DNA of 10,012 bases from Rhypophila decipiens (GCA_033297075.1 MU858454.1:1-10012), one strand, 5' to 3'; counted from the first letter of the stretch, positions 1 to 7,696 are shown. Translations and numbers: made by a program. The notes: generated by a model not told the origin, from the letters alone.

Positions 1-19
1 GAAGGTGCTGCGCACCTTC
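1..19. repeat. Perfect inverted repeat at the left edge
   Basis: Two 8-base arms, GAAGGTGC and GCACCTTC, flank a 3-base centre, so this can form a tight hairpin. It sits at the very edge of the window, so the arms may belong to a longer structure. It is followed at 51-57 by AATAAAG and at 91-105 by a second small palindrome. This would fit the end of an old LTR, but no boundary or direct repeat confirms that. Confidence 0.6.
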
Positions 20-90
20 TGTCCGAGGGTTCTTGGACTCCTCACGCAAGCAATAAAGTTCATTGTCTACTATCTTGTTCAAGCTTACAA

Positions 91-105
91 GCTCTAAGTT
101 AGAGC
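91..105. repeat. Short perfect palindrome
   Basis: GCTCTAA and TTAGAGC face each other across a single G. About 15 bases further on, 120-137 holds a direct repeat of CAGTACTT with one base between copies, which also makes an AGTACT-TGC-AGTACT inverted repeat. The function is unknown. Such small structures are common in decayed fungal repeats. Confidence 0.5.
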
Positions 106-224
106 AACCTGATCAGTGACAGTACTTGCAGTACTTACTGCATACAACCTCCTTTCCAACTGTCAACCCCCGTTAGGCGTCCTGCCTTGCAGTCTGTACC
201 TACCCAGGTGTCAGGTTGTAACAT

Positions 225-375
225 ACCAGTATTAGAATAAATCTACTATAGTAAATAGACTATTCTAAACTGCCTTAGTAGCTCTATAACTATAGCTATA
301 AAACTACTAGTTTTTAGCCCTAAATAACTATAATTCGATAAGTTAGAGAAAAACAACAAGAACATATAAGTATAT
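225..375. other. AT-rich, TpA-rich block with nested palindromes
   Basis: This stretch is much richer in A+T than its surroundings and is full of TA steps. It contains an imperfect hairpin at 232-268, with outer arms TTAGAATA and TATTCTAA and an inner palindrome TACTATAGTA at 244-253. It also holds the palindrome TATAGCTATA at 291-300 and a TATATAAAT at about 371-379. No reading frame is open. In filamentous ascomycetes TpA enrichment is the typical trace of RIP on repeated DNA (established for the process). That this block is a RIP-decayed repeat is inference. Confidence 0.4.
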
Positions 376-1503
376 AAATCGGCCTAGTTCAACGCGAATA
401 GGGCTATGCATAGAGTGTTACTTCCACTAGTTTTACCAACATGATCCTGAGGTAATGACATCTTGAAGAGGAGAACAAGAGAGTCGCGACAGGGCAAGAA
501 CGAGCGGCGTACCGGTAGTGAAATGACGACTGTGAAAAGGTTAGGTATTTAGAACTGGGGCCACACGGTATTTGGCCTGTTTGTTCCCGCCTTCGAGTCA
601 GATGACTAATTTTCCGTGTGCGGTTGTCTTCGGCTGTGTATCCCGTATAGAAGGAAGTATTCGGCTCCACGAGGCCACGGTCAATGCTGCCTTCCGATGA
701 TGGACGCCTAATACCGGTCAAGTCAATGCAATTCGTGGATTAAGCGGACTGGAAATCACATGTCGTGAACTGTGAAGGTGACACTACACGGTGACCGATG
801 TCACGAGATGACATCCGAGTAGGTAGGTAGGCTTCCAAGGTTGTTTGGATGACTTGAATGTTAACAGAAAGCGACCGAAATCCGGTGACTTACGGTGAGG
901 TCTTCGAGGGTCCACCGGTAATACTCTGTTGATCTGCATTCAAAAACCTACCTCCCCTCGGCTTTGTCTGGGGAGACAATCAAGGCTGTTTTAGACTTGG
1001 AGCTTTCGGTCTGGTCTCTGGCCGCCGTCCACTAAATCGGTCAAGATTCTGTGGTGATTGATCGTAAAGCTTTTAGAGAGAGTGCTTATGTGTCAGCGTT
1101 ACGCACATGTCGCTGTGCGAACGTGGGTGCGTATGGTGGGCAAGTTGACAGGCAGTCTGTCGGCCGTACAAGTGTTATGTCCCCACCCGGCATGATCCAC
1201 CGGTCCAAAGGCGTCACAAGACTTTTACGGTGTAAGTTCAGACGATTTCGGTACGGGTGAGCTTAAATTCCCCGAGTTGCAAGTCTAAACCTTCTTGAAT
1301 GGCGTATTAAAATCTCAAGGGCTGGTTAGTAATTCCGAGAGGTGAGTCAATAAGCTCTCGAAGCGCTATTTGACCCATGATAAAGTAAGGGTAAAAGAAA
1401 TACGGTCTCTCGCTCAATTTTTACACCAAAACTCACCATATTTAAGAACATAATCCATTGGAATTCGGAGCATATTTATGACTTTTAAGTTATAGTAAGA
1501 TTA
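376..1503. other. No gene seen
   Basis: The few open frames here are short (about 70-105 codons), have no recognisable motif, and their composition does not look coding. Small features are an ATGTCA-CGAGA-TGACAT inverted repeat at 798-814 and a GTAG-type microrepeat near 821-831. A TATTTAAG and a CCATTGG-like sequence lie near 1438-1460 without a clear gene behind them. The stretch is best read as intergenic or decayed repeat DNA. Confidence 0.5.
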
Positions 1504-1533
1504 AGCTCGAGTAGAATAGTTTATACTCGAGCT
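1504..1533. repeat. Inverted repeat with 10-base arms
   Basis: AGCTCGAGTA (1504-1513) and TACTCGAGCT (1524-1533) are exact reverse complements around a 10-base AT-rich loop. The outer flanks do not pair, so the repeat ends there. It could be a stem-loop in a transcript, a binding site for a dimeric regulator or a leftover of a small mobile element. Nothing nearby decides between these. Confidence 0.65.
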
Positions 1534-1865
1534 GGTTTCGCGCAAGCGATTCAACAGTAGGCTCCATCAACTTGCCTTGACGATAGGCTCCGTGAGCAAT
1601 GACTGAAGATCGCTGCCGCTCAACCACAGAAAAGGCAGCCATGGTTCATGGTGACCAACATAGTCAAACAACGTGCTTGGTGATTGGGCCTAGGAGGGAG
1701 GATGAGCCAGTTCGTGATACGGTGGTAGTCAAAGACGCCAGCAGAGATTGGCGCGAGTTGGCCGCTACGATGGTGATGTTCCATCAACCTCTTGATCAAG
1801 GTCAAGAATTACACAATACGGCGCTGCCTACGTCTAGGAAAACCGGGACAAATGGTGCTTGGAGG

Positions 1866-2129
1866 TCATGAGCCAGCCGAGAAGCAGTCTCCAGGCGCGT
1901 GTGTAGCCGGCGACGTTCTTGAAACGCCCTCCAAGAAGGCAGCATCGAGGGTCTGCACGACAGGCGAATTCAGCGGCTGTCTCAACTGGCTGTTGACGAT
2001 TCCTTGACTCATGATCACTCCGTCTACAACATCCGGTGAGCCTACATGTTGAATGGCAGAAGTTATGTATCCTTGATATAAATTCAAGCCGAGTAATCTT
2101 CCTTCTGGGCTCCAGCAGTCGCTCAACGC
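1866..2129 (-). CDS. Minus-strand coding fragment, function unknown
   Basis: This open frame of about 88 codons reads like real protein. It has well mixed residues, including LGLNLYQGYITSAIQ and GIVNSQLRQPLNSPVVQ, and no low-complexity runs. No family is recognised. There is no ATG at its left end; TGA and TAA codons lie just upstream in frame, so it is either an exon reached by splicing (an AG acceptor ends at about 2130) or a decayed copy. After the stop at 1866-1868, coding-like pieces continue in other frames down to about 1620, for example APFVPVFLDVG in a second frame and a 61-codon frame at 1805-1620, which suggests frameshifts or missed introns. The other frames over this interval, including the plus-strand one at 1599-1871, look like shadows. 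It points away from the small gene starting at 2225, with about 95 bases between. Confidence 0.4.
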   Translation of the reverse strand, partial: ALSDCWSPEGRLLGLNLYQGYITSAIQHVGSPDVVDGVIMSQGIVNSQLRQPLNSPVVQTLDAAFLEGVSRTSPATHAPGDCFSAGS

Positions 2130-2224
2130 TCATTAGGACGAAAGACTACAATTGCAAGCACATTAGCACCCAGATCATCATATACACTCCTATTTCGCTT
2201 CAACGCCTATAACTCCAAGATTCT

Positions 2225-2850
2225 ATGGAGCCCGAGGTTACATGGGGGCGATGCACTAAGCCAGCGGATGGCCTCTTCGACGCCATGGTCCGGATAGCAC
2301 GTCAGATCGCCGCCGAAGGGGAATATGACAAAGTTGAGATCAGGTACGGTTTGAAACATTCCGCGTCCTCGGTAATAAGAGTCCCCAGCCAGCTGATATA
2401 ATTCTTAATAGGAGCACCCCCAAGGACCATGCGGGGGGAAAGGCGGCGGCACCTCATTTCAAGGTCCTGTTGATAGGAACACACAATGGACGTCCCGTTC
2501 ATCATCCCCACCATCTCAGGATTGTGCACCGAAATGATCGCGGGGAGGAATGGCGGTATCAGATGAATAGCAGGTCTGAAAGATATAACTATGAGACCTT
2601 TTGCGCAAAGAAAGGGCCGCCCGGGAACTGTCCTCGAAATCGTCGTCTTCGGAGAGAGGCAGCGGCGGCGGCCAGTGAAGAAAAAGCCGCGGACTCTAGT
2701 GACATGAATGACAGCTCAGTCGCCTCCGAGTCTTCGTCAGAAGACGGTCAGTCATTCCCGGACGGTTGGTATGCCGATCCGGGGGCCAGCGAGAGCGGGG
2801 CCTCGTTGAGGTGGTTTGAGAACGGGCAGTGGACGAGCTACACCAGATAA
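2225..2850 (+). CDS. Small two-exon protein with a C-terminal DUF2510-like motif
   Basis: Exon 1 is 2225-2343 and starts at ATG 2225. Exon 2 is 2412-2850 and ends in TAA. Splicing gives 185 residues. The first 120 residues are basic and mixed, with no family recognised. Residues about 121-155 are an Ala-rich then Ser/Glu/Asp-rich linker. The end reads FPDGWYADPG (residues 155-164), then LRWFENGQWTSYTR as the last residues. This W-Y-x-D-P ... R-W ... G-x-W-T pattern matches DUF2510, a short module known mainly from actinobacteria, where it often sits beside membrane segments. There is no signal peptide or membrane segment here. The start was chosen because it is the first ATG of a frame that reads cleanly through exon 1. 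Without removal of the intron, the frame meets a TAA at about 2399. The existence of the gene is fairly secure; its function is unknown. Confidence 0.7.
2344..2411 (+). other. Intron of the DUF2510-like gene
   Basis: This 68-base intron has donor GTACGG, a branch-like GCTGAT and acceptor AATAG. It splits an arginine codon (AG at the end of exon 1, G at the start of exon 2). The size and signals are typical of filamentous ascomycetes. An in-frame stop lies inside it, so splicing is needed for the two coding parts to join. Confidence 0.7.
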
Positions 2851-3130
2851 GACTTGGGCAAAGGGGGGACCACGTGTACTCGTTCGAACTGTAGGAACGC
2901 CGAAGTTGTATTCAATATATGAGGTCGTTTTGGGACAATCCGGCTCCGAAGATTTGTATAGCATTTATCAAGTTGGATATAGGGAAACCCAATTTTTGAG
3001 GATATAGTGGGTTCTGATTGTGTGGGAAGTGTGGTTTTAATAGAATAGAATATTAGACAGATGAATGGCCGGTGGCTCTATTTTGCTTTGACAACAACAC
3101 TCCGCTTTGTGACATCCTGTCCTTGTTGTT
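2851..3130. other. Intergenic, probable 3' regions
   Basis: No coding frame is convincing. The left part is the likely 3' UTR of the gene ending at 2850, AT-richer with TATA-like runs near 2915 and 2970-3005. The right part would be the 3' flank of the minus-strand fragment that ends at 3131, so the two genes converge here. An ACCACGTG (CACGTG core) lies at about 2869-2876. Confidence 0.45.
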
Positions 3131-3258
3131 TCAAGTGGACTTGCCAGTGCAAAATATTCTAGCCCGAGAGCCTTCCCACTCCTGAAAATACCTCGTCAGG
3201 TTGCCAGAGATGTTAATCCTACGCGCTGTGTTGATGACAAAGGAGGCGGGGACGAACG

Positions 3259-3340
3259 CTACACCAGATGAGATCAGTCATTTCCCACATTGATATAAAT
3301 CCAAAGATGGGAATGCGGTCAAGTAAAGTAGTAGACCTAC
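3259..3340 (-). other. Intron between exons B and C of the minus-strand fragment
   Basis: This 82-base intron has donor GTAGGT, a branch-like ACTGAT and acceptor GTGTAG. Its removal leaves GGA-T joined to CG-TTC and keeps a single open frame to the TGA at 3131-3133. Reading through it instead gives a short, unconvincing peptide. Confidence 0.55.
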
Positions 3341-3650
3341 ATCCATCAGTGTTAACCCACTGGGAGGTTATCTCACGCTCTCCAGAAGCGCCACCGGTGA
3401 CGGAAGAGTCCTGGAGATAAAAGATCGCCGACTCGCTTTCGTGGTCTCTCTTCTTGCCAGTGGAAGGGTTCGTCCCGGCCTCGTTGATTGAAGCGGCGAT
3501 GTTAGCGGGTCTTGCGCCTAGCTTGGAGGCTGCTACACTGTTGAAGTAGGCGTAGTTTTGAGCTGTGGGCGAAAAGTTTGGTTTTCCTGGTGGCGTGTCC
3601 CAGTAGAATCCGAATGTTGCGCCAAAGGTTGGGTTCTTGCCGTTGCTGTT

Positions 3651-3725
3651 CTATTTTGTTCGGGACAAAGGTTAGTTGGGGCTGGAAAGAGGTAAAAGGA
3701 ATGCGAGCTGACCAGTGTATTTTAC
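3651..3725 (-). other. Intron between exons A and B of the minus-strand fragment
   Basis: This 75-base intron has donor GTAAAA, branch site ACTAAC and acceptor AAATAG, in the spacing usual for ascomycetes. The acceptor TAG is itself an in-frame stop if the intron is not removed. Exons A and B join at a codon boundary (phase 0). Confidence 0.55.
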
Positions 3726-4486
3726 GGGTCCCTTGCCAGTTGCGGACTCGGGGCCGATAACTATTACGGCGTTGAGGGCTTATCCCCTCCGGTTTGACTC
3801 CACGGGAAGGTTGAGGGGCCAGTTGATGGAGCGAGGAAGGATGTTCTGGGCGTGTCGGAAAGGGCAATATGTTGGATATGATGCGCCGAGCACGTCCTTT
3901 GAGATTCAAGTTTCGAATCCGAGGTACATGGTTGATATGGCGACCTATCTGTAGCTGCATCAGAAGGAGTCTATGGCGGTGGGTGGCCAGAGCAGTTTGC
4001 ATCATGTGCAAGGCATAGCTGGCATTTCTCCTGACGAGGACAGCATCTCGGATGAACTAATCAACGGCGAGAACCCCCCGGGAGAGAGCTTTTTATTGCT
4101 GTTACCGTCCAAGATTCTGGGATTCGGATTGCACGACAAGAAGTGGAAGAGCTTGCTGGTCAAGCACATGCATCCAGTAAGGTGGAACAAAAGAGCGTTC
4201 GAGCAGCTTGTCCTGGACAATCAAAAGAAGGAGCTGATTGAGGCCATGGTGACGATTCACATGAACTCCAACATGTCGACGGATGTGATTGAAGGAAAGG
4301 GAAAGGGGCTGATCATCTTGCTTCATGGCGGACCCGGGACAGGAAAAACGTTGACGGCCGAGTCGGTGGCTGAGCTGGCCGAGAGGCCGCTTTACCGGGT
4401 CACATGCGGCGATATCGGGACTGATGCGGAGAGCGTGGAGCGGTACTTGGAGTCGGTTCTTTACATTGGCAGTATTTGGAAGGCCG

Positions 4487-4547
4487 GTATGTCTCCAACA
4501 TCATTTCAAGCCGACGGATGTATTCGCTGCTAACACACCTGTCAGAG
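4487..4547 (+). other. AAA gene intron 1, with tandem acceptors
   Basis: The donor GTATGT is at 4487 and the branch site GCTAAC at about 4529-4534. Two acceptors overlap in the sequence TCAGAG: CAG ending at 4545 and GAG ending at 4547. Only the second keeps the frame, giving WKA-VVLLDESD as in relatives. The first, normally preferred, shifts the frame by two bases and runs into the wrong peptide. The extra AG may be a small duplication that damaged the site. Confidence 0.7.
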
Positions 4548-4682
4548 TCGTCTTATTGGACGAGAGTGACGTCTTCCTCGAGGAACGCGAAAAGACGGAC
4601 CTCCAACGAAACGCATTGGTCTCTGTGTTTCTACGTGTGCTCGAATACTACGAGGGGATTCTTATCTTGACATCTAATAGAG

Positions 4683-4744
4683 GTGGGTCATTTCTGTCTT
4701 TCTGATCACCAAAAGACCATGCATGTGTCTAACTGTTGTATTAG
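4683..4744 (+). other. AAA gene intron 2
   Basis: This 62-base intron has donor GTGGGT, branch site TCTAAC at about 4728-4733 and acceptor TTAG. Its removal joins LTSNR directly to VGIFDEAFKSR, as in other members of the family, across a split valine codon. Confidence 0.8.
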
Positions 4745-5169
4745 TTGGCATCTTTGACGAAGCCTTCAAATCTCGCGTTCAGCTCGCCCTGCATTACCCG
4801 CCCCTAGACAGAGACGGCCGCTGGCAAATCTGGGACAACTTTTTCAGGATCCTGCAGAAGCAACAAGAGACTCAGGCTCAGTCCTCATTGAGTTCCGCGC
4901 TTGTAGGCTTAGCCGAGGACGAGAAGATCAACACTCAGGAACTATTGGACAAAAGGGATGTGCTAGCCAAGGAGAAGCTGAATGGGAGACAGATCCGCAA
5001 CGCCATCACCTCTGCTAGGCAGCTTGCTCGGTTCCGGAACAAGCCTCTTGGGTATGCTCACCTACAACAGACGATTGGCGTGGTCAATGAGTTTGAGAGA
5101 TATGTCGAGAGCACGCACGGGCACACTGCTGGTGAGTATGCAAAAGCCAGCGGGACAAGATGTGAGTAG

Positions 5170-5316
5170 GTAATGAGTTTATTAGAGTTGACTAATAGTT
5201 CTATTTTTGAATCGTGAAATGTGTCTCGGTTATGTCACTCTTCACGGTTATGATCCCAGATGCCGCTGGATGTGACGATTTGGGAATCTAGAACCACACC
5301 ACTAGGCCAAACCTCC
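5170..5316. other. Short region between convergent genes
   Basis: About 150 bases separate the stop of the AAA copy (plus) from the last in-frame stop of the next gene (minus). It is the shared 3' side of both. AT-rich runs near 5175-5215 could hold 3'-end signals for the AAA transcript. No coding frame, tRNA or clear terminator is visible. Confidence 0.5.
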
Positions 5317-6570
5317 TTAAAAAGGATGCCAAATTCTAAGCTGCAAGCTAGCCTTAGAATTGTGTGTTATATAGCAGTTTAAATAGGGCACTATCCCTTG
5401 TGTTATCACGGCTCGCCGTGACACTGGAGTATCTCCTGGCGTCAGACCAGGTCGTAACTCCAAGCCCGTGCAAGGGATGTTTGTACTAATCTTCGGCCTT
5501 CCGAGCACCGTTAATCTTTCTTTTCCTTTCCCAAGGTCAAAGGCGTTACTGAAGTCAAACAGCCCATCCAATATCCAGTGTTTAGGGTCCCAGGTTTCGT
5601 GGCTGTCGGAGATCCCCAGGGACGTGCCGGTTTTGTAACAGGTGGCGTAGGATGGTGGTATGGCGAAGCCCGCCAGGTTCACCACTGAGAAGAGGCCTCC
5701 GGTGGTCGGCTTGTCTCCTCGGGCTGAGGGCATATGGAGAATATTGGGCAGGCATAGTGTCACTTCGGTCTATTGGAGGTATTTTTGGCGTTTGGAACTC
5801 TCTCTCAGGAGTGTCGTCTCCGGGAAGGGCACGAATCGGGAAGTATTCTTCTGGCTGGAAACTGGGACTATTATAGCGGGCTGCGTTGAAGTGGCTGTTG
5901 CGGAAGGTTGAGAAGAGTCGCCCAGCTTAAAGAGAGGCGACGATCTCGAATCGAGGGCATGATGTTTCTTTGACCACGCCGGCCCGTTGAATGCGCAGAG
6001 CCGTTTTCTTCGTACCAGTTGTCCATCTGTGCAGTCCTGAGAGATGGTGTAGCTGAGGGAGCCGGCGGCGTTCTTCTTGGATAAACAGTAATAGTTCGAT
6101 GGATTTAGGTTTTGAGGTAGTTCGTGACTCGGCGGCGGGGACAGGGGCGGGGGCGCATCATCGCCTGGCTGTTTGTTACTCTCGGGTGAAGATTCGCCGC
6201 CGATAGACGAGTAGTCAGACTCGGAGGCGCCAGAGCAGCTGTCTTTAGAGTCGGATGGCAAGGTCTGGCGAAGGGCATCCTGAGCGACTTCTTCATGGCC
6301 GCCGAGGAGGCGGAGCAACACGACATCGGCTTGCGTTACCTTGTGCTTCTTCATTCGACGACGATTAGACTTTTTTCTGCCTTTGCCCGGGCTGGGGCTG
6401 GGAGGAGAACTGACAGTTAGAGGCTGCTCTGGGGGTGGGGTAGGTGAAGGTTCAAGCTTTGGGCGGATAGGCTTCAGGAGCGGGCTGTCTCGCGGTATCG
6501 CGTCATCAGAGTCATAAAGCTCGTCGGACCGAACTTGTTCGAGTTTCAAAGCAGGAGCCGGGGTACTCAT
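5317..6570 (-). pseudogene. Unknown Pro/Ser-rich protein, frame interrupted by TAG
   Basis: From the ATG at 6570 the frame runs 266 codons to a TAG at 5772-5770. It then continues in the same frame for 150 more codons to 5317, giving 416 residues if the TAG is read through. Residues 1-60 are acidic then Pro/Ser-rich. Residues 63-77 are a strongly basic run (KGRKKSNRRRMKKHK) that looks like a nuclear localisation signal. Residues 105-150 are Ser/Asp/Pro-rich. The part around residue 160-205 (YYCLSKKNAAGSLSY, RRKRLCAFNGPAWSKKHH) is the least biased and may be a folded domain. After the TAG, GLFSVVNLAGFAIPPSYATC and WDPKHWILDGLFDFSNAFDL read as coding. The last 40 residues are less certain. No family is recognised. 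No good intron removes the stop. Two upstream choices exist: the first ATG of the frame, at 6840, would add 90 Arg/Ser-rich residues; I prefer 6570 on composition. It could also be a genuine 266-residue gene. Confidence 0.5.
5770..5772 (-). other. In-frame TAG inside the minus-strand gene
   Basis: The codons read CAA TAG ACC GAA in minus-strand order. One C-to-T change from CAA CAG would create it, within a CpA step, which is the dinucleotide RIP prefers. Coding-like sequence continues in the same frame on the far side, with no length change. Confidence 0.5.
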
Positions 6571-7586
6571 TATTTCGCGTCGACTCGCTGCCCTGGTCAC
6601 GGTGTGGTGGTCGATCAGTTCGCCATCGAAGGCCGGACCGGAGCCGGAGGGTCGGGGTGCTAGCGTCGTTTGCCGACAGCCTTGTCTCGCTGGACCGCGC
6701 CGTCCTGTTTGCCCCGTGGCTGTGATCCCTCCACACCTCCGCAGTGAGTGTGGCCGAACAACGGGGGACGATTCGGAGAGCCCAGTTCGCGCGCTGCTAT
6801 TCCCTTGCGCAGGCGAACGGCGGCGGTTGGCGGCGAGCATGTAAGAGCCGCAACACGCAGCCAAGGATGGCGACGAAGCACGGGCGGAGTGGGTGTGACG
6901 GAGAATAGGCAGAAAGAGCCCAGAGGAGGGAGGGGGGACCAAGGAAGGGATCGTCGCGTCGGGTAGGTGTGTACGGCGGCTCGTTCTGGAAGTAAGAAAA
7001 GAGCGGAAGCGACTCGTGACCGGCCGGTTGAATGGGCGGGGATCGTAAATTGCGAACCAGAGAGCAGGACTCTGGAAGGTGAGGGGGGCTGGGTGAGCTC
7101 TTTGACGAGAAATGCGGCTCAACACGCTGACGGCTGTGGATATTTCGGAACGGTTGAAAAGGGAGGGCGGGAATGCGAGGAGGCAAGGTGCCGTGACAGT
7201 GACACCCAGCGAGATGGCAGCCGGTTTACTGGGACATGCCACTGCTTACTGCTCTGGGTCTATGAGAGAGGACGAGATGCCATGTACATACAGTAGCATC
7301 AAACGAGGGCCAAGGTACCCAGCAAGGTGTCCGACTGTCCGTATGACAATTCCGTCAAAAAGGAATGCAAAGAAGCAAGACCAACAGGAGTGTTTGATCC
7401 AGTCGTTGCAGAGAAAAGTGCACAAGTGAAGAAGCCTCGCAATGCCGGGTCGGGGTTGTGCAGATCCAGGAGGAGTGAGGTTCGGTTCTGGTTGTGAGCT
7501 TCGCTTTAAGCCGCAAGACGACGACAGCCACCATCGAGAGCTTAGTGTGGATGGTCGGTACGGGGTAGAGTGGTGAATGCACCCGG
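6571..7586. other. Long upstream region, no convincing gene
   Basis: On the minus strand the frame of the gene starting at 6570 stays open up to 7242. The peptide there is Pro/Ser/Arg-rich and low in complexity, and it has no ATG before 6840. This is more likely a C/T-rich 5' UTR and promoter (seen as G/A-rich on the plus strand, for example 6900-6960) than protein. Other overlapping frames on both strands show no motif. Confidence 0.45.
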
Positions 7587-7627
7587 GCACAGTACGGAGT
7601 ACTTCGTGCTGTTACGGGGCACTGTGC
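7587..7627. repeat. Inverted repeat GCACAGT ... ACTGTGC
   Basis: Two exact 7-base arms (7587-7593 and 7621-7627) enclose a 27-base loop. The loop begins with a second small symmetric element, AGTAC-GG-AGTACT. It lies in the non-coding stretch left of the retroelement; its role is unknown. Confidence 0.4.
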
Positions 7628-7690
7628 AACCCACTTTCTGCTGGCAGCTGGTTACTCGTTAGAGCAAGTAATGTACTTGTGGGCCTGTGG

Positions 7691-7696
7691 TATAAA
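7691..7696 (+). promoter_or_regulatory. Possible TATA box
   Basis: A clean TATAAA stands in a GC-rich setting (GGTATAAATGG). It is oriented toward the retroelement on the plus strand, but it lies about 760 bases before the gag start and outside the candidate LTR. It could be chance, or the promoter if the LTR is longer than proposed. Confidence 0.3.

Larger units (their letters stand above)
3131..3779 (-). pseudogene. 5'-truncated three-exon gene fragment, function unknown
   Basis: Read on the minus strand, three exons join in one frame. Exon A (3779-3726) gives 18 residues including VIVIGPESATGKGP. Exon B (3650-3341) includes FGFYWDTPPGKPNFSP and ITSQWVNTDG. Exon C (3258-3131) includes SFVPASFVIN and a late Cys, then TGA. 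Both introns have good fungal signals: 3725-3651 (GTAAAA ... ACTAAC ... AAATAG) and 3340-3259 (GTAGGT ... GTGTAG). The second splits a serine codon, so WVNTDG runs straight into SFVP. That frame agreement across two introns is strong evidence of a former gene. The order of motifs recalls small secreted fungal proteins, but I cannot name the family. There is no start codon: just upstream of exon A is an in-frame TAA, and the DNA there codes for the AAA ATPase on the other strand. About 163 residues remain. Confidence 0.6.
3715..5169 (+). pseudogene. 5'-truncated AAA ATPase (DUF7025-linked family) with an in-frame stop
   Basis: Exons are 3715-4486, 4548-4682 and 4745-5169 (TAG). The N-terminal part (about 3754-3950) matches the end of DUF7025, including ITALRAYPLRFDS and QLMERGRMF. 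Then come the family's linker (SKILGFGLHDKKW, PVRWN) and the AAA core: Walker A GGPGTGKT at 4327-4350, Walker B VVLLDESD at about 4548-4570 with a Ser where most relatives have Ala, sensor 1 LTSNR at about 4670-4681, FDEAFKSR with its arginine at 4774-4776, and a lid with LNGRQIRNAI near 4978-5007. Such proteins use ATP to remodel other proteins; members are abundant and mostly uncharacterised in moulds. Two faults are visible. The protein begins mid-domain, so several hundred residues are missing. A TAG at 3952-3954 splits the frame although both sides match the family. A shorter product from the ATG at 3973 would still hold the whole ATPase core, so partial function is possible. Confidence 0.8.

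Noticed and set aside
404..721. Minus-strand frame of 105 codons
   Set aside because: No motif, no coding-like composition, and it lies in probably decayed DNA.
3671..3715. Plus-strand intron (GTTAGT ... GCTGACCAG) that would extend the AAA gene upstream
   Set aside because: The donor and branch look acceptable, but the upstream frame has a nearby TAG, does not resemble DUF7025, and is antisense to the better supported minus-strand exons.
3502..4011. Minus-strand open frame of 169 codons over the AAA start
   Set aside because: It is antisense to the DUF7025-like exon, Arg/Gln/His-rich without motifs, and in a different frame from the spliced minus-strand fragment, which fits splice signals much better.
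6571..7242. Extension of the minus-strand gene to a 490-codon frame
   Set aside because: The frame begins at a GTG, has no ATG before 6840, and the extra peptide is low-complexity Pro/Ser/Arg. It is better seen as 5' UTR and promoter.
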